Source: Clostridiales bacterium
GTDB taxonomy: Bacteria > Bacillota > Clostridia > Oscillospirales > Oscillospiraceae
Reading direction: 5' to 3'
Assembly (NCBI GenBank): GCA_019415645.1
Contig: DXYV01000060.1
Coordinates: 1-13,272, forward strand
Length of the DNA stretch: 13,272 bases
Positions 6,745-13,259 of this stretch are shown here, piece by piece. How positions within the stretch are numbered: the first letter of the stretch is position 1; every line of letters starts with the position of its first letter. Below the pieces are notes generated by a model. That model had not been told where the DNA came from, made no database searches, and was given only the letters and a program-made list of their open reading frames with translations. The position numbers and the translations under genes were made by a program.

Positions 6745-7002
6745 ATGAAGTGCCCTTATTGTGAAGCGGAAATGAAGCTAGGTACTATTTCGACAGCAGG
6801 CGGACAGGCAATCTATTGGTTTCCTAACGATGGCGATAGAGAGCAAATCAGTTTCAGGTTATCAAAATCCAGAATTGAACGCGGGGGAGGTTTTGTTTTG
6901 GATGATAGCACAAAAATTGGACTTTTTGCCAAGCAACGGCCAGAGTGCTATTATTGCCAAAATTGTCACATCCTCCTTGTCGGCCTGAAACAATGGAGTT
7001 AA
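6745..7002 (+). CDS. Small zinc-ribbon protein (DUF6487-like), AT-rich insert
   Basis: Predicted soluble protein of 85 aa. It opens MKCPYCEAEMKLG and ends with CYYCQNCHILLVG. The two paired Cys sets would form one zinc ribbon, and the N-terminal CPYC, central aromatic stretch (AIYWFP) and C-terminal CxxC match my recollection of DUF6487 family proteins, which have no assigned reaction. The open frame extends upstream to a TTG at 6652, but conserved-looking sequence begins at MKCPYC. The nearest purine-rich site is only GAGG about 12 nt upstream, so the exact start is uncertain. Base composition is much more AT-rich than all neighbouring genes, and the gene sits inside the remains of a duplicated M56 gene, so it looks acquired. 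It has its own apparent promoter and is probably intact. Confidence 0.7.
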   Translation: MKCPYCEAEMKLGTISTAGGQAIYWFPNDGDREQISFRLSKSRIERGGGFVLDDSTKIGLFAKQRPECYYCQNCHILLVGLKQWS

Positions 7003-7041
7003 AAAGAAAACAGCGTCAAAATTTTGAATCGAGTTTTCAGT

Positions 7042-7106
7042 ACGACCTGCGGGATCAGCTGGATGTATCCCGGTATGATTACCACAACGTTCCCGGCGTC
7101 TTATAA
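7042..7106 (+). pseudogene. 3'-end fragment of the second M56 gene copy
   Basis: Aligns with 6347-6411 of the intact gene with two differences in 65 bases, both transitions. It includes the equivalent of the last 21 codons (DDLRDQLDVSRYDYHNVPGVL) and the stop. It is preceded by AT-rich DNA with no start codon or ribosome binding site, so it is not translated as a gene. With the fragment at 6470-6558 it brackets the zinc-ribbon gene, and it keeps the downstream hairpin of the parent. Confidence 0.88.
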
Positions 7107-7120
7107 AGCACCGGTACCAA

Positions 7121-7166
7121 GCAGACCAGGGCCGGACGGCATTGCCGTCCGGCCCTGGTCTGCTTT
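7121..7166 (+). terminator. Terminator hairpin of the second M56 copy (copy B)
   Basis: A perfect 20-bp stem (7121-7140 with 7144-7163) with an ATT loop is followed by TTT. It matches the copy A hairpin at 6431-6471 almost base for base, although the spacer between stop codon and hairpin differs between copies. It would terminate zinc-ribbon gene transcripts. Confidence 0.7.
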
Positions 7167-7169
7167 CCG

Positions 7170-7222
7170 TTGACGGGCCGGGCCCGGCGGTGGTATAATA
7201 GCCGCGTAGCGGCTATTATACC
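7170..7222 (+). promoter_or_regulatory. Probable promoter of the racemase-like/dtd operon with a perfect palindrome on its -10
   Basis: TTGACG (7170-7175), 18 bp, then TATAAT (7194-7199) with an extended TGG before it. The -10 lies in the left arm of a perfect 14-bp inverted repeat (7192-7205 with 7209-7222, 3-nt centre). The right arm therefore carries a TATAAT on the opposite strand as well. The palindrome could be an operator for an unseen regulator, or form a hairpin at the 5' end of the transcript. A second inverted repeat, GATACCAT (7279-7286) with ATGGTATC (7302-7309), lies further down the leader. Confidence 0.55.
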
Positions 7223-7348
7223 GGGATTTTAAGTCCTTTTTCCCGCCCCGGCCGGGGCAACCGAAAAAGCTGACCTATGATACCATGACGGCGCAGCCGG
7301 AATGGTATCCTGTCAATATCTATACACAGAGAAAAGAGCTGACGCGCC

Positions 7349-8413
7349 ATGCGCACGCTGGTCATTGAAAAAAGCGCGCTGAAAAACAACATCACCGTGG
7401 TGAAAGAGGCCGTGGGCAGCGCCTATATCTACGCCAATCTGTCCTCGGACGCCTACGGCGCGGGGGCGGTGCAGGTGGCCAAGCTCCTGCGGGAGGAGGG
7501 CATCGGCCGCTTTGCCGTGGACGACCCTGCCACCGCCGTGGCCCTGCGCAAGGCCGGGCTGGTGGACGAGGAGATTCTGATGCTCCGCTCCCTGTCCGAC
7601 AAGGCGGACCTGGAGACCCTGCTGGACCACAACGTGGTGTGCTCCGTGGGCAATCTGGAGGCCGGCGTGGCCCTCAACGCCCTGGCGGCCAGCCGGGCCA
7701 CCGTGGCCGAGGCCCACATCCAGGTGGACTGCGGCATGGGCTTCGGCGGTTTTGCGGCGGAGGAGCCGGAAAAGATTCATTCCATCTATGACAGCCTGCA
7801 AAGCATCGCCGTCTCGGGTATCTACACCCAGCTGCGCAGCCGCTCCCACCGGGGCCACAGCATCACCGAGCAGCTCCAGCTGTTCGCCCAGACGGTGGAG
7901 GAGCTCCAGGAGGCGGGCTATGAGACGGGCACCGTCCACGCCGCCGGGTCTTACGCCCTGCTTCACTACGACATGTCCCACCTGGACGCGGTGCGGGCGG
8001 GGTCGGTGCTGCTGGGCCGCTGCCGGCGGGAGAAGAACGACGGGCTCCAGACCGTGGGCCACGGCGAGACGTCCGTGGACGCCATCCGCTGGCTGCCCAA
8101 GGGCCACACCGTGGGCGGGGACCGGCTCATCACCCTCAAGCGGCCCACCCGGGTGGCCATTCTCCCCGTGGGCTATCAGTGCGGCTTTGGGGTGTCGCCG
8201 CCGGTCTATTCTCTGTGGGACGCGCTCCGCCGCCTGTTCCGGAACCGCCGGCGTACCGTGCGCCTCAACGACCAGAAGGTCCGGGTGCTGGGGGCCATCG
8301 GCGGCATGGAGACCCTGCTGGATGTGACGGAACTGAAATGTGCCGAAGGGGATGTGGCGGTCTTTGACATAGACCCGCTGTTTGCCCGGGGCTTTACAAA
8401 GGAGTATCGCTGA
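7349..8413 (+). CDS. Alanine racemase-fold protein lacking the PLP lysine
   Basis: Predicted cytoplasmic protein of 354 aa with the two-domain outline of alanine racemases: an N-terminal barrel starting LVIEKSALKNNITVVKEAVG and a C-terminal beta domain around VRLNDQKVRVLGAIGGMETLLDVTE (305-329). It aligns without gaps to the usual LxxN...VVKANAYGHG opening, but reads ANLSSDAYGAG (residues 29-39), so Ser32 replaces the lysine that binds PLP. The TGMxRxGF-type motif is CGMGFGGF (128-135), losing the arginine. MDQ near the active site is GME. The tyrosine region is kept as VGYQCGFG (274-281). Ordinary racemisation is therefore doubtful. It may be a pseudoenzyme, a regulator or a binder of amino acids. 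The start has only a weak ribosome binding site. Its stop overlaps the dtd start by one base. Confidence 0.82.
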   Translation: MRTLVIEKSALKNNITVVKEAVGSAYIYANLSSDAYGAGAVQVAKLLREEGIGRFAVDDPATAVALRKAGLVDEEILMLRSLSDKADLETLLDHNVVCSVGNLEAGVALNALAASRATVAEAHIQVDCGMGFGGFAAEEPEKIHSIYDSLQSIAVSGIYTQLRSRSHRGHSITEQLQLFAQTVEELQEAGYETGTVHAAGSYALLHYDMSHLDAVRAGSVLLGRCRREKNDGLQTVGHGETSVDAIRWLPKGHTVGGDRLITLKRPTRVAILPVGYQCGFGVSPPVYSLWDALRRLFRNRRRTVRLNDQKVRVLGAIGGMETLLDVTELKCAEGDVAVFDIDPLFARGFTKEYR

Positions 8414-8856
8414 TGCGCGCCGTGGTGACAAGAGTGAAACAGGCCCGGGTGGAGATCGACGGGAGCGTCGTGGGCTCCATCGGACAGGGCTTTCTGGTGC
8501 TGCTGGGGGTGGCGCCCTCGGATACGGAGGCCCAGGCGGTGCGGCTGGCCGACAAGGTGTGCGGCCTGCGGGTATTCGAGGACGAGCAGGGCAAAATGAA
8601 TTTGAATCTGGCCGCCGTGGGAGGCTCCCTGCTGGTGGTCAGCCAGTTCACCCTGTACGCCGACTGCAAGAGCCGCCGCCCCGGGTTTACCGGCGCGGCC
8701 CGGCCGGAGGTGGCGACGCCCCTGTATGAGAAATTCATGGCCGAATGCCGGGACCGGGGCTTCCCCGTGGAGCACGGCACGTTCGGCGCAGATATGCAGG
8801 TATTTTCGCAGAACGACGGGCCGGTGACGATTTTGTTGGATACTGATACGGTATAG
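8413..8856 (+). CDS. dtd: D-aminoacyl-tRNA deacylase
   Basis: Predicted cytoplasmic proofreading enzyme of 147 aa, the standard length. It hydrolyses D-aminoacyl-tRNAs (and Gly-tRNA-Ala) so that D-amino acids stay out of translation. The two active-site motifs are present: SQFTLYAD at residues 77-84 and NDGPVT at 134-139, together with the FGADMQV lead-in at 124-130. AAAGGAG precedes the ATG, and TGATG joins it to the stop of the racemase-like gene, so the two are translationally coupled. That pairing suggests a shared D-amino-acid theme. The last 25 or so codons are repeated untranslated at 8992-9066. The in-frame copy is the more AT-rich of the two at third codon positions, unlike the rest of the gene. 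Confidence 0.95.
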   Translation: MRAVVTRVKQARVEIDGSVVGSIGQGFLVLLGVAPSDTEAQAVRLADKVCGLRVFEDEQGKMNLNLAAVGGSLLVVSQFTLYADCKSRRPGFTGAARPEVATPLYEKFMAECRDRGFPVEHGTFGADMQVFSQNDGPVTILLDTDTV

Positions 8857-8991
8857 CCCGCCGAACGTGCCGTCTGGGCCGGAAGGCGCGTACAAGCTTC
8901 CGCCGAAGGCGGAGGCTTGGCGCAGGGGCAATTCAGTTGCCCCGAGCAAGTTGAAACACGGGGTCCCCGCGGGACTGGTCCCGTGGGGGAG
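8857..8991. repeat. Hairpin-rich spacer between the two dtd 3' ends
   Basis: Three hairpins lie in series: 8893-8904 with 8908-8919 (12 bp, one G-U), 8925-8931 with 8937-8943 (7 bp, loop TTCAG), and 8965-8975 with 8978-8988 (11 bp, one G-U). At the left edge, GCCGAACGTGCCGT (8860-8873) is an exact inverted copy of 8774-8787 inside dtd. No T-run and no plausible protein are present. It may be a dispersed palindromic element or a structured RNA. Confidence 0.6.
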
Positions 8992-9066
8992 ACGTTCGGC
9001 GCGGACATGCAGGTATTTTCGCAGAACGACGGGCCGGTGACCATTCTGCTGGACACCGACAATTAG
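8992..9066 (+). pseudogene. Duplicated 3' end of dtd
   Basis: This segment repeats 8779-8856, encoding the equivalent of TFGADMQVFSQNDGPVTILLDTD and then a stop. Differences are nearly all synonymous third-position changes (for example ACCATTCTGCTGGACACC against ACGATTTTGTTGGATACT), with the final codons diverging. It has no start codon or ribosome binding site. Its codon choice resembles the surrounding genes more than the copy now joined to dtd, so this may be the original end and the in-frame one the newcomer. Confidence 0.88.
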
Positions 9067-9093
9067 CAATTGACAATTGTTAATTGTCAATTG
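9067..9093. repeat. AT-rich perfect hairpin with CAATTG/TCAATT iterations
   Basis: Positions 9067-9078 pair perfectly with 9082-9093 around GTT, directly after the stop of the dtd remnant. A further TCAATT follows at 9094-9099, so the motif iterates. It is strongly AT-rich against the local background. It could act as a terminator for dtd read-through or be part of a small repeat. TTGACA at 9070-9075 has no convincing -10 at the right distance. Confidence 0.6.
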
Positions 9094-9163
9094 TCAATTA
9101 AGAATGAGTTGACGCCCGAGGCCGGATGATTTAAGGACCACTTCCAGAAACGAGGAGATTTTT

Positions 9164-9799
9164 ATGCAGATCAAAGCCATGCAGCTGGGCCAGATCGGCA
9201 CCAACTGCTACCTTTTGGCCGACGAGGCCGCCAAGCTGTGCGCAGTCATCGACCCCGGCGACAGCGGGGAATTTGTGGCCCAGGTCATCCAGCGGGAGGG
9301 CTGGACGCCGGTGGCCATCCTGCTGACCCACAGCCATTTTGACCACATTCTGGGCATTCCCGGCCTGCGCAAGACCTGGCCCGACCTGCCGGTCTACTGC
9401 CACCCCGAGGACATGGCCGACCACGCCGCGACGGAGGTCATTTTCGGCATGCAGGTCCCCACGGTCTGGTCTTTCGGCAACCTGCGCCCCTATGACGAGG
9501 GGGATACGGTGGCCGTGGGGGCCCTGACGGTGAAGGTGCTCCACACGCCGGGCCACTCCCGGGGCTCCGTCACCCTGATGGTGGAGGATGTGCTCTTTAC
9601 CGGCGACACCCTCTTCCGGGGCTCCATGGGCCGCACCGACCTGGCCGGCGGCAGCTTTGACGCAATCATGACCTCCCTGGCCCGGCTGGGCCGTCTGGAG
9701 GGCGACTGGAAGGTCTATCCCGGACACGAGGGCTCCTCCACCCTGGAGCGGGAGCGCAAAACCAACTACTGCCTCCTGGAGGCGCTGGAGCGCACCTGA
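9164..9799 (+). CDS. Metallo-beta-lactamase-fold hydrolase (glyoxalase II-like)
   Basis: Predicted cytoplasmic metal-dependent hydrolase of 211 aa. The MBL metal motif THSHFDH is at residues 55-61, followed by HTPGH at 127-131, TGDTLF at 146-151 with the bridging Asp148, and PGHE with His188. The opening LGQIGTNCYLLAD and RGSMGRTDL match the YcbL/GloB-like group, whose members hydrolyse thioesters such as S-lactoylglutathione or related thiol adducts. The physiological substrate cannot be read from sequence. The C-terminal domain of classical GloB is absent, as in this shorter group. GAGGAG lies 6-10 nt before the ATG. It is the first gene of a colinear run with hemZ, 44 bp upstream of it. 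Confidence 0.92.
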   Translation: MQIKAMQLGQIGTNCYLLADEAAKLCAVIDPGDSGEFVAQVIQREGWTPVAILLTHSHFDHILGIPGLRKTWPDLPVYCHPEDMADHAATEVIFGMQVPTVWSFGNLRPYDEGDTVAVGALTVKVLHTPGHSRGSVTLMVEDVLFTGDTLFRGSMGRTDLAGGSFDAIMTSLARLGRLEGDWKVYPGHEGSSTLERERKTNYCLLEALERT

Positions 9800-9843
9800 G
9801 CCGGCCCGACCGTTCCGTCCGGAACCTTGGAAGGAAGTCTGCC

Positions 9844-11334
9844 ATGAAGCTCTATTTTATCAATCATTCCTGCTTGTTTGCAGTGGAACAAATGATGATG
9901 ACGCTGTTCCCCGGGGAGCGGCCGGTCTATCCCGAAGAGCCCCCGGAACCGGAGGACCTGGCCGCCACGGTGTCCGTGCTCTATGGGATGAAGGAGGTCA
10001 CGGCGGACACCCTTCTGCAAAAGGACGGCGTCATGTACCGGGGGCGCCGTCAGGCGCCTGCCGCGGAGTTCTCCGACCAGCTGACGAGCAAGCGGGCCCT
10101 TCAGCGCATCGTCCGTCTGTCCTTTTACGACGCGGGCGTGCAGGCTTTGGGCCAGGAGCCTCCCTGGGGAGCGCTGACCGGCGTGCGGCCGGTGAAGCTG
10201 CCCACCCGGGTGCTCTGGGAGGGGGGCACGCCGGAGGAGGCCGCCGCCCAGCTGCGGGAGCTATACCATGTCTCTCCCCGCCGGGTGGAGCTGGCCATGG
10301 CCTGCGCCCAGGCCGCTCTTGCGGTGAAGCGCGCCCTGAAGCCCGACGAGGTCTCCCTCTATGTGGGCATTCCCTTCTGTCCCACCCGCTGCGCCTACTG
10401 CTCCTTTATCTCCGCGGACGTGAAGCGTTCTCTGGCGCTGGTGGAGCCCTATCTGGATGGCCTGTGCGCGGAGATCGACGCCGCCGGTGCCGCGCTGGCC
10501 CGGACGGGCCGCTTTGTGCGTACCATTTACATCGGCGGAGGCACGCCCACCACGCTGTCCGCCGGCCAGCTGGCCCGGCTGATGGAGCGCATTTCCACCG
10601 CCCTGGACCTGAGCCGCTGTACGGAGTACACGGTGGAGGCCGGCCGGCCGGATACCATCACGGCGGAGAAGCTGGCCGTTCTGCGGGACCACGGGGCCAC
10701 CCGGGTGTCGGTCAACCCCCAGACCATGGAGGACCATGTTCTGGCCGCCATGGGCCGGGCCCATACCTCGGCCCAGATTTTGGAGGCCTATGAGCTGGTG
10801 CGGCAGAGCGGGCTGGAGCAGGTCAACATGGACCTGATCGCCGGCCTGCCCAAGGACACGCCGGAGGGATTCCGCCGCACGCTGGACACGGTGGCCGCCC
10901 TGGCCCCGGCCAACATCACCGTCCATACTCTGGCCCTGAAAAAGAGCGCGGCGCTGTTCCAGCACCAGGAAAACCTGCCGTCGCCCGAGACCGTGGCCGG
11001 GATGCTGGAATACGCCTGGGACCGGCTGGAGGCCCTGGGCTATGTGCCCTATTATCTCTACCGCCAGAAATATATGTCCGGCTCCTTTGAAAATGTGGGC
11101 TGGTGTAAACCGGGCACGGAAAATGTATATAATATCTGTATGATGGAGGAGCTCCACCCGGTGCTCTCCCTGGGGGCGGGCGGCGTGACCAAGCTGACTG
11201 ACGGCAGCGGCCAGCTTACCCGCCTGTGCAACCCGAAATACGCCGCCGACTATCTGGAGAACCTGCCCCGGGTGCTGGCGGACAAGGAGAAGGCAGCCGA
11301 CTACTTTTCGGAGGCGGCGGAGCCGTCCGCCTGA
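9844..11334 (+). CDS. hemZ: HemZ-type radical SAM protein (coproporphyrinogen III oxidase-like)
   Basis: Predicted protein of 496 aa, close to Bacillus subtilis HemZ in length. Radical SAM enzymes of this group are annotated as oxygen-independent coproporphyrinogen dehydrogenases of haem synthesis, although the HemZ reaction is less secure than that of HemN. The 4Fe-4S cluster motif CPTRCAYC is at residues 179-186, with GGGTPT at 231-236 for SAM binding. EAGRPDTIT and VNPQTM are HemZ-like variants of HemN motifs. The long N-terminal extension (1-165) with LTGVRPVK at 111-118 distinguishes it from HemN and HemW. GGAAGGAAG precedes the ATG. No other haem genes are in the window, so a different radical SAM role remains possible. 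The downstream kinase begins 23 bp after its stop. Confidence 0.9.
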   Translation: MKLYFINHSCLFAVEQMMMTLFPGERPVYPEEPPEPEDLAATVSVLYGMKEVTADTLLQKDGVMYRGRRQAPAAEFSDQLTSKRALQRIVRLSFYDAGVQALGQEPPWGALTGVRPVKLPTRVLWEGGTPEEAAAQLRELYHVSPRRVELAMACAQAALAVKRALKPDEVSLYVGIPFCPTRCAYCSFISADVKRSLALVEPYLDGLCAEIDAAGAALARTGRFVRTIYIGGGTPTTLSAGQLARLMERISTALDLSRCTEYTVEAGRPDTITAEKLAVLRDHGATRVSVNPQTMEDHVLAAMGRAHTSAQILEAYELVRQSGLEQVNMDLIAGLPKDTPEGFRRTLDTVAALAPANITVHTLALKKSAALFQHQENLPSPETVAGMLEYAWDRLEALGYVPYYLYRQKYMSGSFENVGWCKPGTENVYNICMMEELHPVLSLGAGGVTKLTDGSGQLTRLCNPKYAADYLENLPRVLADKEKAADYFSEAAEPSA

Positions 11335-11357
11335 CGTGTTGTATTCTGGAGGTATTC

Positions 11358-12293
11358 ATGTCCTATCAGCTGTTTGACATCAACGCCCGAATCCGGGCCG
11401 ACGCGGCCGGCTTTATGCAGGACTGCGACGGCGCTTATGCCCAGCGGGTGGCCCATGCCGCGGATTTTATTCTGGGCAATCTCAAGCACAGCCCTATCGT
11501 GCTGGTCTCCGGGCCTTCGGGCTCCGGCAAGACCACCACGGCCCTGAAGATCGAGGAGGAGCTGGAGCGCCGCGGCGTGCGCAGCCACACCGTGTCCATG
11601 GACAACTACTTCAAGACCATGGACCCCAAAAGAGCGCCCCGCACCGAGGACGGCGCCATTGATTTCGAGTCCCCCGAGATGCTGGATCTGGACCTGCTGG
11701 ACCAGCATTTTACCGCCCTGTCCAAGGGGGAGGAGGTGATGGTGCCCAAGTTCGAGTTCGCCCGGCAGATGCGCAACGACAGCCGGGGCACGCCCCTGCG
11801 CCTGAAGGAGAATGAAATCGCCATTTTCGAGGGCATCCACGCCCTGTCCGACAACATCGCCGGCCGCCATCCCGAGGCCACCCGCCTGTATATCTCCGCC
11901 CGCAGCAATGTGATGGACGGCGACATCCTCCGCTTCAAGGGGACGTGGATGCGCCTGACCCGCCGGGCGGTGCGGGACTACGCCTTCCGGGGCACCGGCG
12001 TGGAGACCACCCTGGATATGTGGGCCAACGTGCGCCGGGGGGAGAAGCTGTATATCTCCCCCTATAAGAACAAGGCCCACATCATGCTGGATTCCTCGCT
12101 GCCCTATGAGGTGTCGGTGATGAAGAACTACGCCCGGCCCCTGCTGGCGGCGGTGCCCGAGGAGAACCAGCGCCGCCATGAGCTGCTGGATCTGATCGCC
12201 GCCTTTGAGTGGTTCGAGCCCATCGACCCGGCGGCGGTCCCCGCCGACTCCCTGCTGCGGGAGTTCATTGGCGGCGGCAGCTACCACTATTAA
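11358..12293 (+). CDS. Uridine kinase-like nucleoside kinase (P-loop)
   Basis: Predicted cytoplasmic P-loop kinase of 311 aa. The Walker A motif GPSGSGKTT is at residues 52-60, after a roughly 45-residue helical N-terminus. Udk-like motifs follow: SMDNYF near 87-92, PKFEFARQ near 131-138 and IFEGIHAL near 155-162. The family phosphorylates uridine/cytidine or a related small molecule; clostridial proteins of this architecture are usually just called nucleoside kinase. The ATG at 11358 has CTGGAGG seven bases upstream. An earlier in-frame start at 11226 would overlap hemZ by over 100 bp and adds residues out of register with any motif, so it is rejected. It is placed in the operon between hemZ and mrp with short gaps. 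Confidence 0.9.
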   Translation: MSYQLFDINARIRADAAGFMQDCDGAYAQRVAHAADFILGNLKHSPIVLVSGPSGSGKTTTALKIEEELERRGVRSHTVSMDNYFKTMDPKRAPRTEDGAIDFESPEMLDLDLLDQHFTALSKGEEVMVPKFEFARQMRNDSRGTPLRLKENEIAIFEGIHALSDNIAGRHPEATRLYISARSNVMDGDILRFKGTWMRLTRRAVRDYAFRGTGVETTLDMWANVRRGEKLYISPYKNKAHIMLDSSLPYEVSVMKNYARPLLAAVPEENQRRHELLDLIAAFEWFEPIDPAAVPADSLLREFIGGGSYHY

Positions 12294-12339
12294 GTCAATC
12301 CCAACGCATCCCAGCGTTGTACAAAGGAGTTTTTACACT

Positions 12340-13167
12340 ATGTCCGAAGCCTGTAGCCATGATTGTTCCTCCTGCGGCGAGAGCTGCGGAGAACGCACCG
12401 CGCCCCAGGACCTGCGCAAGCCCTGCAACGAGCTCTCCCACGTCAAAAAGGTCATTGCCGTGATGAGCGGCAAGGGCGGCGTAGGGAAGAGCCTGGTCAC
12501 CTGCTCGCTGGCCGCGGCCACGGCCGCCCGGGGCAAGTCCGTGGGCGTGCTGGATGCCGACATCACCGGCCCCTCCGTGCCCACCGCCTTCAACCTTCAC
12601 GAGCATGCCACGGGCAGCGAGCTGGGCATCGACCCCGCCGTCTCCAAGACCGGCGTGAAGGTCATGTCCCTCAACCTGCTCACCCAGAACGAGACCGATC
12701 CCGTGGTGTGGCGCGGGCCCATCATCGCCGGCACCGTCACCCAGTTCTGGACCGACGTGATCTGGGGCGATCTGGACTATCTGTTCGTGGATATGCCGCC
12801 CGGAACGGGCGACGTGCCCCTGACCGTGTTCCAGTCCCTGCCGGTGGACGGGGTCATCGTGGTCACCTCGCCCCAGGACCTGGTCTCCATGATCGTCACC
12901 AAGGCGGTGAACATGGCCAACCTGATGCACGTTCCCGTGCTGGGCCTGATCGAGAATTACAGCTATTATCAGTGCCCCGACTGCGGCGCCCGCCACTCCA
13001 TCTTCGGCAACGAGGGCGCGCTGGATACCCTCAGCGGCCAGCTGGGAATCCCCGTGCTGGCCAAGCTGCCCATCGACCCCGGCGTGGCCGAGGCCGTGGA
13101 CAACGGGACGCTGGAGGATTACACGCCCAACTATCTGGCGGAGGTCGCCGCCAAGCTGGACGCCTGA
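12340..13167 (+). CDS. mrp: Mrp/NBP35-family Fe-S cluster carrier ATPase
   Basis: Predicted cytoplasmic ATPase of 275 aa that binds and hands over 4Fe-4S clusters to apoproteins. The deviant Walker A SGKGGVGKS is at residues 43-51, LDADITGPSVP at 71-81, and FVDMPPGTGD at 149-158. The C-terminal CPDC at 212-215 supplies the cluster-binding cysteines. The N-terminus carries an extra cysteine group, CSHDCSSCGESC at 5-16, seen in many anaerobe versions. AAAGGAG at 12323-12329 precedes the ATG at 12340 by ten bases. A longer frame from 12205 overlaps the kinase gene and is not used. Being downstream of a radical SAM (4Fe-4S) gene, it could help mature that protein; this is inference from position. 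A strong terminator ends the operon. Confidence 0.95.
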   Translation: MSEACSHDCSSCGESCGERTAPQDLRKPCNELSHVKKVIAVMSGKGGVGKSLVTCSLAAATAARGKSVGVLDADITGPSVPTAFNLHEHATGSELGIDPAVSKTGVKVMSLNLLTQNETDPVVWRGPIIAGTVTQFWTDVIWGDLDYLFVDMPPGTGDVPLTVFQSLPVDGVIVVTSPQDLVSMIVTKAVNMANLMHVPVLGLIENYSYYQCPDCGARHSIFGNEGALDTLSGQLGIPVLAKLPIDPGVAEAVDNGTLEDYTPNYLAEVAAKLDA

Positions 13168-13175
13168 ATCAGAAC

Positions 13176-13213
13176 AAAACAGCCCGGACCGCTTTTGCGG
13201 TCCGGGCTGTTTT
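13176..13213. terminator. Intrinsic terminator ending the MBL-hemZ-kinase-mrp operon
   Basis: A perfect 17-bp stem (13176-13192 with 13197-13213) with a TTTT loop carries A-run and T-run ends, so it works in both directions. It begins 8 bp after the mrp stop codon. Confidence 0.9.
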
Positions 13214-13242
13214 CTGGTTGGTATAGCTTTAGCGAACAGAAC

Positions 13243-13259
13243 CACCAGCTCTGCTGGTG
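13243..13259. repeat. Small hairpin at the right edge of the window
   Basis: CACCAGC (13243-13249) and GCTGGTG (13253-13259) form a perfect 7-bp stem with a TCT loop, followed by an A-run. It has no terminator tail on the plus strand. The sequence stops before any gene, so its role cannot be judged. Confidence 0.45.

Noticed and set aside
8206..9090. Minus-strand open frame across dtd and its duplicated end
   Set aside because: It is antisense to dtd and its internal similarity simply reflects the duplicated DNA; no start signals.
9070..9137. Promoter for the MBL-hemZ operon
   Set aside because: TTGACA at 9070 and TTGACG at 9109 lack a convincing -10 at 16-18 bp, so it is not listed as a feature.
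11226..11357. Upstream start for the nucleoside kinase
   Set aside because: It overlaps the end of hemZ by over 100 bp, and a strong ribosome binding site lies before the ATG at 11358.
12205..12339. Upstream start for mrp
   Set aside because: It lies inside the kinase gene in another frame; the ATG at 12340 has AAAGGAG and opens with the typical Cys-rich N-terminus.
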